DNA of 64,000 nt from Bacteroidota bacterium (GTDB lineage: Bacteria > Bacteroidota > Bacteroidia > Bacteroidales > JAAUTT01), in NCBI GenBank assembly GCA_023429135.1, contig JAEYWD010000032.1, positions 98,556-162,555 of the forward strand. The letters run 5' to 3'. The translations under genes and the position numbers were made by a program. The notes under the pieces were generated by a model. That model had not been told where the DNA came from. It saw nothing but the letters and a program-made list of their open reading frames with translations, and made no database searches. Below, piece after piece: positions 1 through 7,854 of this stretch (position 1 is the first letter of the stretch; each line of letters begins with the position of its first letter).

Positions 1-1
1 G

Positions 2-919
2 GAGGAGTTTGCTGAAACATATATATATCCTAAGGATCGCCATATTTTCGAAAATGTATTAAAAGATGCAAATGAGCACGATGACTATTCGACGCAGGTT
101 GAGTACCGTATTGTTCGAAAGGATGGTGAGATAAAACATTTACTGGTTCAAATGAGGGCAAGAATAGGAGGAAACTCAAAACCTTCGGGTTACTTTGGAA
201 TTATTCAGGACATTACAGAACGTAAAATTGAGATTCAAAAATCATTTGATGCACTTAACCAGGTAGATAACGCGAAAACGGAATTTCTTTATTTTATAAG
301 TCAGGAGATAAGGACACCTCTCAATGGAGTTGTTGGTGCGGTAAATCTTATCAAGAACCAGGAAAATTCCGCTGCCGTGCGCGACCTTGTTGAGACTCTT
401 GATAAATCTGTTTCCATGCTGGAATCTTTCACAAACAATGCCGTTTTATATACAAAATTAACCAACAATTATACTCCTGAACTATCGGAAATCAGAGTTA
501 AGGATTTAATCCAGTTTGCTTTGCTGGAGAAAGAAAATCTTATTAACGAAAAAGATATCAGAATAAACTTTGAGGATCATCCTGGCGAACATTTATTAAG
601 AGGCGACAAGGATTTGCTCTACAAATTATTCCTGAATATTCTGGATGTGTTCATTAATAATTCTTCACCTCATAACAACATTCGCATTGGTATTGACAAC
701 GATGCCGAAAAGGTTTGTTGTTCGTTTTACGATTCCAGAAACAGGTTCCCCGACGACTTACTTAAATCGTACACATCCATAACCGGAATTTATCAAAATT
801 GCCAGATGGGGTTGAGCCTGTATATTGTAAAGCTGATTACGGATAAACATAAAGGCGAAATCAACATTTTTAACGATGGCGACAGTATGGCAACCGCAAT
901 ATTCCATTTCCCGAAATAA
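2..919 (+). CDS. PAS domain plus degenerate histidine-kinase-like protein (5' end outside window)
   Basis: The reading frame is open from base 2 with no start, so the N-terminus lies upstream. The first ~70 visible residues look like the end of a PAS_3-type sensor domain, closing with the usual GIIQDITERK. A HisKA-like helix pair follows, but the phospho-acceptor position reads SQEIRTPLNG instead of SHEIRTPLNG: the codon at 302-304 is CAG (Gln). The ATPase-like part is also weak. The N-box is LNILDVFINNSS, no DxGxG G1 loop is visible, and only GLSLYIVK resembles the G2 box. The family autophosphorylates on His; this copy probably cannot. A role as a pseudo-kinase sensor is inferred. The stop is 5 bases before the ABC transporter start, which suggests co-transcription. 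Confidence 0.8.
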   Translation, partial: EEFAETYIYPKDRHIFENVLKDANEHDDYSTQVEYRIVRKDGEIKHLLVQMRARIGGNSKPSGYFGIIQDITERKIEIQKSFDALNQVDNAKTEFLYFISQEIRTPLNGVVGAVNLIKNQENSAAVRDLVETLDKSVSMLESFTNNAVLYTKLTNNYTPELSEIRVKDLIQFALLEKENLINEKDIRINFEDHPGEHLLRGDKDLLYKLFLNILDVFINNSSPHNNIRIGIDNDAEKVCCSFYDSRNRFPDDLLKSYTSITGIYQNCQMGLSLYIVKLITDKHKGEINIFNDGDSMATAIFHFPK

Positions 920-924
920 CGCTT

Positions 925-3900
925 ATGGATATAGTTCTTTTAGATTATTATCTGCGTTTGTTTGCAATTATTGCCAATCTCTTTTCGTATTTAAACCTCG
1001 AAAACGTAAAGGATTTTCTCAAATCGTCGGTACTGAAAGAGCTTAACCCCGACATCAAATTTGAGAGTCTTCGCCTTTTTAATGAATATTATCAGCAATA
1101 TTCAGGCTATAAGGGGCAAAGTATAGTTCCGGTTTTAATTCAAACGGTGAAACAAATAAACGATGATATTCCTAAAAAGCAGAAGTTTCAGATATTGTTA
1201 CGATTGCTGCTTTTCGAAAAACAGTTACTGAAATATTCAGCTTCCGATCATATCAACGTTTCTTTTACGGAACTTATTGAGGAAATTTCGCACGAATTAA
1301 AGATTAGTTCTCCTGAATATCTTAATTGTAAGGGATTTATCACCGAAAAATTCTACCAGGTACAAGATATCCAGAAGTTATTGATTGTTTCGGACAACCG
1401 TTCGTTTCAACTGGACCTTCCCTTTATGCAACGAAAAAACCTGAAAGGGCAGATTATATTTCTTTTCATTGAGAATCCGAATACTATATTGTTTATTTAC
1501 AAAGGCTCACAAGCATTAACCTATAATAAACAGCCTGTTTTTGCGTCGTCTGTTTATTTTTTCAATAAGGGCTCTGTAATAAAAGGAGAGGGGTTTGAAC
1601 CCATTTATTATAATCAGGTACTTCGTAAGTTTAAGATACACGAGCCGGTGGATTTGAATGTTGAGGTGCGCGACCTCGAATTCAAATTTCCAAACAGTTC
1701 CAGCGGAATTCATAAATTTAGTCTGGATTTTGAAGCGGAGCAGTTGATCGGTATTATTGGACGCAGTGGCGTTGGGAAATCGACACTTATTAATCTGCTT
1801 ATTGGTAAACGCCGTCCAAATAATGGATTCATAAAAATAAACGGACTCGATCTTCACACCGATAGCGGTAAGCTTCACGGAATTATTGGCTATGTTTCAC
1901 AGGACGACCTTCTTGTGGAGGAACTTACCGTTTTTATGAATCTTCTTCTAAATGCCAGGCTTTGCTTTGGAGATGTTGATGATGACGTTCTGAAAGAAAA
2001 AGTTAAAAACCTGCTTATGGATCTCGACCTGTATGAGGTAAGAGATATGCAGGTGGGGTCCACCCTGAACCGTCTTATTAGCGGTGGTCAGCGGAAAAAG
2101 CTGAATATTGCCCTCGAACTCATCAGGGAACCATGGATATTATTTGCCGATGAACCAACTTCGGGACTTTCGTCGTCCGATTCGGAAGAAATTATGCATC
2201 TTCTCTCGGAACAAACAACCAAGGGAAGGATTGTAGTGGTTAATATTCATCAGCCATCATCAGATATTTTCAAGATGTTCGATAAAATTATCGTTCTTGA
2301 CAAGGAAGGATATCCCGTATACTTTGGCAACCCGTTGGATGCAATACCATATTTTAACGATTATTTTCAGCGTGTTTTTGCAAGCTCCGATATTTGTAGC
2401 GTTTGCGATAATGTGAATCCGGAAGCTATTTTCAAGGTTCTTGAAGAAAAAAAGACCAACGAGTTTGGAGAGTATACGAACGAGCGTAAAACTCTGCCTT
2501 CGGAGTGGCATAAACATTTCATGTCTCAAATACCGGTTAAGAGCAATTCAGAGGTTTCTAAAGCCATTCCAAAAATTCAGTTTAATAAGCCCGGAGCTAT
2601 CAGGCAATTCTTAATTTACAGTAAAAGAAATCTGTTAACCAAGCTTGCCAATTTTCAGTATATTTTGCTCTTATTAACCATTTCACCGTTATTAGCAGGT
2701 GTTCTAGCCTCGCTTTGCCGCTATACCAACATCGACGAGGGTCTGTCTTCCTACAGTTTTGGTTTTAACGAGAACATGCCTTCATATTTCTTTATGAGTG
2801 TTATAGTGGCTCTGTTCCTTGGTTTGATTATGAGTGCCGAGGAAATCATACGCGACCGTAAAATTGTGATGCGCGAATCGTTTCTCAAGTTGAGCCGTCT
2901 TTCATATATCAATTCAAAAGTAGCGTATGTATTTGCTATTAGTGCTTTGCAGTCGTTTTTGTATGTACTTATTGGCAACGCAATTCTGGAGATTCAAGGT
3001 ATGAATTTCAGTTTCTGGCTGATAATGTTTTCAACCTCATGTTTTGCAAGTCTTGTAGGTTTGTATATTTCGTCCATGTTGAATTCGGTAATAGCCATTT
3101 ACATACTGGTGCCGCTTATTATTGTGCCACAAATGCTGTTAAGCGGGGTCGTTGTGAATTACAACAAACTGAACAAATATGTGTCGTCCAAAGAATATGT
3201 GCCTTTTGTTGGCGATATTATGGCTTCACGGTGGGCCTACGAAGCTATGGTTGTAAAACAGTTCTCTTCAAACGATTATCAGAAGTATTACTTCGATATT
3301 GAAAAAAAAGAAAGCAATATCAAGTTCAACCTCCTGTTTGCTGTTCCTGAGGTTAAAAAGAGGGTTCAGAAATTTGAAGTAGCAAACCAAAATTCTAAAG
3401 GATATAAAAGCGACTTAAGATTTATTAATTATGAATTACGGAAGATAAGCAGCTTACCATATAATTTTGGTAGTTTAAAATTTGATTCCCAAAATCCTGA
3501 TAAACTGTTAAAGAAGCTGGACAAAATCAGCAATTTTCTTTCGGATGAACTGAATCGTGTTGCTGCAGTAAAGGACAGCATTACGCATTCACTTGTAGCA
3601 AAGTTTGGTAATATCGACAACTATCTCCTTCTGAAAAATCAGAACTATAATAAGAGTCTGGCCGATCTTGTTCTTAAGCGGAAGGAGCTTCAGCCTTACA
3701 CCATCGACGGTAACAGAATTATAAGGGAGCTGGAGCCTGTTTATCAGATTCCACAATCTCCCATAGGGCGGGCGCATTTTTTGTCGGCTTACAAGAAGCT
3801 GGGAGGGTTTTACCTATCCACCTTTAACTATAATATTATGGTTATTTGGATTATGGCCGTGTTTATGTATTTGTTTCTTATTGTTTGTAACATACATCCA

Positions 3901-3936
3901 AAGCAAATACATTTTCTGCAACATCGTACGAAATAA
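925..3936 (+). CDS. ABCG-type ABC transporter, ATPase fused to permease
   Basis: This is a 1003-residue fusion. Residues 1-240 are a pre-ATPase region (helical first half, perhaps TerB-like, then a beta-rich stretch) that I cannot assign firmly. The nucleotide-binding domain spans about 245-470: Walker A GRSGVGKST at 279-287, signature SGGQR at 386-390, Walker B ILFADEP near 405-411, H-loop His442. A CSVC pair sits at 491-494. An ABC-2/ABCG membrane domain follows with hydrophobic segments near 578-597, 620-637, 664-686, 693-717 and 720-742. A long ~225-residue soluble loop and a last segment near 970-990 complete it; the large loop before the final helix matches ABCG topology. Order NBD-then-TMD is that of ABCG half-transporters, which act as dimers. 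Substrate is unknown. It follows the kinase-like gene by 5 bases. Confidence 0.9.
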   Translation: MDIVLLDYYLRLFAIIANLFSYLNLENVKDFLKSSVLKELNPDIKFESLRLFNEYYQQYSGYKGQSIVPVLIQTVKQINDDIPKKQKFQILLRLLLFEKQLLKYSASDHINVSFTELIEEISHELKISSPEYLNCKGFITEKFYQVQDIQKLLIVSDNRSFQLDLPFMQRKNLKGQIIFLFIENPNTILFIYKGSQALTYNKQPVFASSVYFFNKGSVIKGEGFEPIYYNQVLRKFKIHEPVDLNVEVRDLEFKFPNSSSGIHKFSLDFEAEQLIGIIGRSGVGKSTLINLLIGKRRPNNGFIKINGLDLHTDSGKLHGIIGYVSQDDLLVEELTVFMNLLLNARLCFGDVDDDVLKEKVKNLLMDLDLYEVRDMQVGSTLNRLISGGQRKKLNIALELIREPWILFADEPTSGLSSSDSEEIMHLLSEQTTKGRIVVVNIHQPSSDIFKMFDKIIVLDKEGYPVYFGNPLDAIPYFNDYFQRVFASSDICSVCDNVNPEAIFKVLEEKKTNEFGEYTNERKTLPSEWHKHFMSQIPVKSNSEVSKAIPKIQFNKPGAIRQFLIYSKRNLLTKLANFQYILLLLTISPLLAGVLASLCRYTNIDEGLSSYSFGFNENMPSYFFMSVIVALFLGLIMSAEEIIRDRKIVMRESFLKLSRLSYINSKVAYVFAISALQSFLYVLIGNAILEIQGMNFSFWLIMFSTSCFASLVGLYISSMLNSVIAIYILVPLIIVPQMLLSGVVVNYNKLNKYVSSKEYVPFVGDIMASRWAYEAMVVKQFSSNDYQKYYFDIEKKESNIKFNLLFAVPEVKKRVQKFEVANQNSKGYKSDLRFINYELRKISSLPYNFGSLKFDSQNPDKLLKKLDKISNFLSDELNRVAAVKDSITHSLVAKFGNIDNYLLLKNQNYNKSLADLVLKRKELQPYTIDGNRIIRELEPVYQIPQSPIGRAHFLSAYKKLGGFYLSTFNYNIMVIWIMAVFMYLFLIVCNIHPKQIHFLQHRTK

Positions 3937-4011
3937 ATATTAAATACATGAGTTCGATGTAAATAAATAAGGTTAAATGGTCGGGTGTATGCTATTCTAC
4001 TAAGGTTATAG

Positions 4012-4122
4012 GAAATGAAAATAAGGTTCTTTTTTAGAAAACCTTATTCTAAAATTGTATTTAAACCTTAGTACAAAAGATTTCAAATGTTCTTTAACCT
4101 TATTACCTTATTTTCATAGTTT
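4012..4122. repeat. MITE-like inverted-repeat element, copy A
   Basis: A roughly 110-base AT-rich segment opens with ATGAAAATAAGG and closes with its exact reverse complement, CCTTATTTTCAT. Inside, AATAAGGTT and AACCTTATT form a second palindrome, followed by an AACCTTAGTACAAA segment. A clearly related copy with the same order of blocks lies at 62438-62547. It sits between two convergent genes and has no coding capacity. No target-site duplication is obvious. The MITE reading is an inference. Confidence 0.7.
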
Positions 4123-4147
4123 ACCAAGATCTTAGATCGACCTCACG

Positions 4148-5518
4148 TTAAACAGCATTTTTGCCGGAGTGCAGCGCTACTTCGTTTTCATTTTTCAATA
4201 GACGGATACAGTTCATCAGTGCCCTGCTGTTGTGATAATTTACTTTCCAGATACTTGCTTTGGGGCTATTTTTTGATTCCGGGCTGAAATTTAAACCCTC
4301 TATGTACCATTCGCCGTGCTCCTTGTCGATGAGGTTGGTATCAATAAATTTCCATATTTTCTCAAAGGCCATCCTGTACTTTTTATCTTCCGGATAAATT
4401 GTTGACATTAGCAATAAGGCATTCAGACCTTCGGCCTGAACCCACCATTGAGCTTTCTTTTCCAGAATTGTGATTGAGTCACTGCTTTTAACATAATATC
4501 CTTCACCATAGAAGCCGCCTGTATTTTGGTCAAATCCGTTTACAAGAGAATGATCAACAAGCTTACGTGCAATTCGTAGAGTGATGGTATCGTTTTTTAC
4601 ATTCAGCGCATGGGAAGCTTCGAGCAACAAAAATGCGGTTTCAACATCGTGACCAAAAGAGATATGATCCATGGCTTTCCTTTCTTTGATTACCGCCAAG
4701 CCAGAGTCACGGTTGGTTACATGTTTCCAGTCTTCAGTAAAGTATAGGCGTAAATAACCTTCAGGGTCTACAAAAGTATCCCGCACAAGGGTTAGCATAT
4801 GCTGAAGCCTGTTCTTTACAAGTGTGTCGGGCCATACTTTGTAAAGCTCGGTAAAAGCCTCAAGAATGTGGATGCTCGAATTATAATCCTTTAATGCAGG
4901 CGAGCCTGGTTTATTATGTTTGGCAAGCCATGTTCCATCCTGGTTCATGGCATCTACATAACCGCCATAAGTTTTATCGTAGCTGTTTTTATCGAGCCAG
5001 AGAAATGTTTTTTTTGCTAGATCCAATGCAGCAGTGTCTTTGGTGAGATTGTAGTACGACACCAGCCCGTAGATTGCAAATACATTCCCGTATGTCATTT
5101 TTTGATTACGATACATTTGATCCAGGTAACCGCCGTTTTTGGAGCGCAGGTTGAAAAAGCCGCCGTAAACTGAGTCCCACATGTGTTTTCTCAGAAAATT
5201 GAAGCCATGACGGGCATATCGGGCATAAACCGTATCGTTGTAAAACATAGCTGCCTGCGAACTCGTCCAAACATGACGACTTTGTGATACCAGCATTTTG
5301 GGTTGAACACTGTCGGCAATCCAGTTATAGGAAAAATTGCTAAGATATCCGCCATCTGCAGTATCGATAACTCGTGGATACCAAACTTCAAGTATATTTT
5401 TTCGGAGGCAACTATCGAAAGTAGCAATCATTTGTTCGTCGGTGGATTGCTTTTTGGCCTGATTGCAGCTTATCAGAGAAATCAAGATCAGTAGCAGAAC
5501 GGGCAATAATTTTTTCAT
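4148..5518 (-). CDS. AGE-family epimerase, secreted lipoprotein
   Basis: This 456-residue protein has a lipoprotein signal (LISC, Cys18) and an (alpha/alpha)6-barrel of the N-acylglucosamine 2-epimerase / cellobiose 2-epimerase family. Visible family motifs are SQSRHVW near residue 78, NSSIHILEA near 213, FGHDVE with His290, WWVQAEGLNALL near 358 and YHNSRAL with His429. His290 and His429 correspond to the catalytic pair of cellobiose/mannobiose 2-epimerases. The family epimerises the C2 position of a reducing-end sugar; the exact sugar cannot be read from the sequence. A lipid anchor is less usual because most characterised members are cytoplasmic. The gene is alone on the minus strand, divergent from the DUF1847 gene. 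Confidence 0.85.
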   Translation of the reverse strand: MKKLLPVLLLILISLISCNQAKKQSTDEQMIATFDSCLRKNILEVWYPRVIDTADGGYLSNFSYNWIADSVQPKMLVSQSRHVWTSSQAAMFYNDTVYARYARHGFNFLRKHMWDSVYGGFFNLRSKNGGYLDQMYRNQKMTYGNVFAIYGLVSYYNLTKDTAALDLAKKTFLWLDKNSYDKTYGGYVDAMNQDGTWLAKHNKPGSPALKDYNSSIHILEAFTELYKVWPDTLVKNRLQHMLTLVRDTFVDPEGYLRLYFTEDWKHVTNRDSGLAVIKERKAMDHISFGHDVETAFLLLEASHALNVKNDTITLRIARKLVDHSLVNGFDQNTGGFYGEGYYVKSSDSITILEKKAQWWVQAEGLNALLLMSTIYPEDKKYRMAFEKIWKFIDTNLIDKEHGEWYIEGLNFSPESKNSPKASIWKVNYHNSRALMNCIRLLKNENEVALHSGKNAV

Positions 5519-5677
5519 GCTTTGTAGGAGTTAACTGTAGTTTAGTGTGTAATTCATTTCAAAAATAATAAAAATGTTAGCCTGGATCGGATTATGTCAA
5601 TATAAAAACTGTTGCAGGTCAATTTAGGCATTGAGGCCTATAGAGCAATAACTGAAGTTAAGTTAGGAGAACATCAT

Positions 5678-5685
5678 TACTTTTG
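5678..5685 (+). promoter_or_regulatory. Candidate Bacteroidota -7 box (TACTTTTG)
   Basis: TACTTTTG matches the Bacteroidota -7 consensus TAnnTTTG and lies 24 bases before the DUF1847 start codon. No clean TTTG -33 element was found at the expected distance, so this is a partial match. Confidence 0.4.
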
Positions 5686-5708
5686 CACCTGAAAATAAAA
5701 TTTAAATA

Positions 5709-6161
5709 ATGGAACATTTATATAACGACGAAAATATCAAAACCATGCAGGTGTCCGATTCTGCAAGACTGCCAGGCAAAAACAGGGTGGAGGAGCTGAA
5801 GAATTTTGCACGTTTATCGGGATATAAGCGGATTGGCATTGCCCATTGCGTTTCCGTTCAGAAGGAAGCCGATTTACTAAAACAATCGCTCTCGGGCGAA
5901 TTCGAAGTTTTTTCGGTTGGTTGTAAATACGGACAAGTTCCGGCAAGTGAGATACTAAAAAAGGAAACTAAAGGTATTTCCTGCAATCCTGCAGGGCAGG
6001 CCGAATTCTTAGCTGAAAATAAAACAGAAATGAATATTGTGATGGGACTCTGTGTTGGTCACGATATGATTTTTACTACCAAATCGCAGGCTCCATCTAC
6101 CACACTTGTAGTTAAGGATCGCGAGCATAAACATAACACCATGGAAATTTTCAAACAGTAA
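5709..6161 (+). CDS. DUF1847 family protein
   Basis: The 150-residue product matches the DUF1847 family, whose members are small, cysteine-containing proteins often annotated as putative metal-binding. Conserved-looking positions are Cys47 in GIAHC, Cys72 in VGCKYG, Cys92 in ISCNPAGQAEFL, and Cys115/His118 in GLCVGHD. Longer relatives carry an additional Cys-rich N-terminus, which seems absent here. The reaction is unknown. Its stop is followed after one base by the start of the phosphatase-like gene, so the two probably form a two-gene operon. Confidence 0.75.
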   Translation: MEHLYNDENIKTMQVSDSARLPGKNRVEELKNFARLSGYKRIGIAHCVSVQKEADLLKQSLSGEFEVFSVGCKYGQVPASEILKKETKGISCNPAGQAEFLAENKTEMNIVMGLCVGHDMIFTTKSQAPSTTLVVKDREHKHNTMEIFKQ

Positions 6162-6162
6162 T

Positions 6163-6609
6163 ATGGATATTCAGTATTATTATCAATATAACGAATCGCT
6201 TGCGGCAGGAGCGCAGCCGACTCCTGAGCAAATTGCAGCATTGAAAGAAAACGGTTTTGAAGCAATTGTGAACATTTCACCCGTTAGTGCCCGTAATGCG
6301 TTAAAAGATGAAGCCTCTGCAGTAGAGCAGTTACAGATGGACTACTTTCATTTTCCGGTGGATTGTTCAAATTTACGCCCTGTGCATTATCTGGCATTCA
6401 AAGGTATTATGAGCGGATTGGAAGGTAAAAAAGTGTTTGTCCATTGTGGAGGAAATATTAAATCGTCCAATTTGCTGCACATGTACCATGTGCTTGAGAA
6501 AGGTATTGATGAAGTTGAATCACTGACAACCCTTAAAAAAATTCAGAACCCTGAAGAAAAGTGGTTCAAGTATTTTAAGATGATGGGGATGATGGGAGTT
6601 GGGAAGTGA
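6163..6609 (+). CDS. Atypical dual-specificity/tyrosine phosphatase-like protein
   Basis: This 148-residue protein has the fold pattern of DUF442-like or DSP-like phosphatases: an N-terminal ESLAAGAQPTPEQ segment, then GFEAIVNI, then a P-loop VFVHCGGNIKSS with nucleophile-type Cys95. In the classical CX5R loop the phosphate-binding Arg lies six residues after Cys; here that position is Ser101. In many bacterial relatives Arg is at +5; here +5 is Lys100. Phosphatase activity is therefore uncertain. It starts one base after the DUF1847 gene ends, implying translational coupling. Confidence 0.7.
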   Translation: MDIQYYYQYNESLAAGAQPTPEQIAALKENGFEAIVNISPVSARNALKDEASAVEQLQMDYFHFPVDCSNLRPVHYLAFKGIMSGLEGKKVFVHCGGNIKSSNLLHMYHVLEKGIDEVESLTTLKKIQNPEEKWFKYFKMMGMMGVGK

Positions 6610-6683
6610 TATATAGTTAAACTGATTTTGGAATAGATTCATCATTCTACTTTGTTCTCACCTTTAATTTCTATTATATTGAC

Positions 6684-6712
6684 ATTCTGAACGAAGTGAA
6701 GAATCTACAACT
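6684..6712. repeat. Short intergenic repeat remnant
   Basis: CATTCTGAACGAAGTGAAGA lies between the phosphatase-like and SDR genes. It resembles scattered intergenic repeats of Bacteroidota genomes and has a distant counterpart near 28846-28870 in this window. No function is visible. Confidence 0.35.
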
Positions 6713-6780
6713 TTAGATGGATAAAATGCAAATTCCCCTATCCATTTCACTCCGACTTTGTTTATTAGTAAAGTGGTTTT

Positions 6781-7608
6781 ATGAAAGCATTGATAACCGG
6801 CGCATCCAGAGGAATTGGTGAAGCGTACGCATACAGATTTGCCCAACTTGGTTATAATCTTATTCTTACCGGGCGTTCCGAGGATTTGCTGCACGATATT
6901 GCTATGCGGATTACGCAACAATATCAGGTTGAAGTAGAAATTTTAACCGTAGAACTTGCAAATGACGGGGAACTGGAAAACCTCACACTGAAGATCCGCG
7001 AATGCGACGATCTTCACGTGCTTGTTAATAATGCCGGCTTTGGATCGGGTAATTATTTTGAAGAGGAGGATTTCGATTATGTCGATAAGATGATTAAAGT
7101 TCACGTACGAGCCCCTTTAAAGCTGATTCACGCTGCCTTACCCGGCATGACAGCTAAAGGCGGTGGAATTATTATCAATGTTTCCTCGTTGGGAGGTAAA
7201 ACTCCTTTTCCAAAAAGCTCTGTTTACAGTGCCACCAAATCGTTCATTCAGATTTTCTCCGAAACTCTTCACCTCGAAACCCGCAACTCGAATATTGTAG
7301 TTCAGACACTTTGTCCAGGGTTTACTAAAACACACTTTCACAGCCGGTTGGGAGCAAATAGTGCTCGAATAGAGAAAAACGGATTTATCCGCTGGATGAC
7401 ACCTGAAGAGGTTGTTGAAATTTCGCTAAACAGCTTAAGCAAAGATAAAGTTGTTTGTGTACCGGGTTTCTGGAACAAAGTACTATGGGTAACAGCCGGA
7501 ATGCTGCCTAGGTGGATTTATTATAAATTGATTTTGGGATTAGGAAATAAAAAAGTCGGTGGAGAAAGGAATCAAGTAAAAGCATCGGTTGCCAGTTTAT
7601 CAACGTGA
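6781..7608 (+). CDS. Short-chain dehydrogenase/reductase (SDR)
   Basis: The 275-residue protein has the classical SDR layout: cofactor loop TGASRGIG at 6-13, NNAGFG near 83-88, a catalytic Ser in INVSSLGG near 135, and the YSATK motif with Tyr149 and Lys153. A basic residue after the glycine loop (LTGRSEDL) is consistent with NADP(H) preference. It belongs to the DltE/YdfG-like branch by general pattern; the substrate is unknown. The gene stands alone between an intergenic repeat remnant and the regulator of the carbohydrate locus. Confidence 0.85.
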   Translation: MKALITGASRGIGEAYAYRFAQLGYNLILTGRSEDLLHDIAMRITQQYQVEVEILTVELANDGELENLTLKIRECDDLHVLVNNAGFGSGNYFEEEDFDYVDKMIKVHVRAPLKLIHAALPGMTAKGGGIIINVSSLGGKTPFPKSSVYSATKSFIQIFSETLHLETRNSNIVVQTLCPGFTKTHFHSRLGANSARIEKNGFIRWMTPEEVVEISLNSLSKDKVVCVPGFWNKVLWVTAGMLPRWIYYKLILGLGNKKVGGERNQVKASVASLST

Positions 7609-7763
7609 AATTGATTGATACTTTTATATTGCGCCCTATTTATTAGCCTTATACTTTCCCACTAAAGATAATGAACTAATTTTTATAATAAATGAATCCT
7701 TTTTGATATACTTTTTTTGCCACTGTTTCTATATTGCATTAATTATTAAAGCTACTAAAACAC

Positions 7764-7771
7764 TACCTTTG
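7764..7771 (+). promoter_or_regulatory. Candidate -7 box (TACCTTTG) of the HTCS gene
   Basis: TACCTTTG fits TAnnTTTG and lies about 83 bases upstream of the regulator start. The nearest upstream ATTG is 27 bases away, longer than the usual 19-21 base spacer, so the match is partial. Confidence 0.35.
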
Positions 7772-7854
7772 ATTAGGACTAACTTTAAAACTGCAGATAG
7801 TGTCCAAGGCTTTTTGGAATTGAGTTGTGCCTTCGAAACTTATATTAATTTCCC

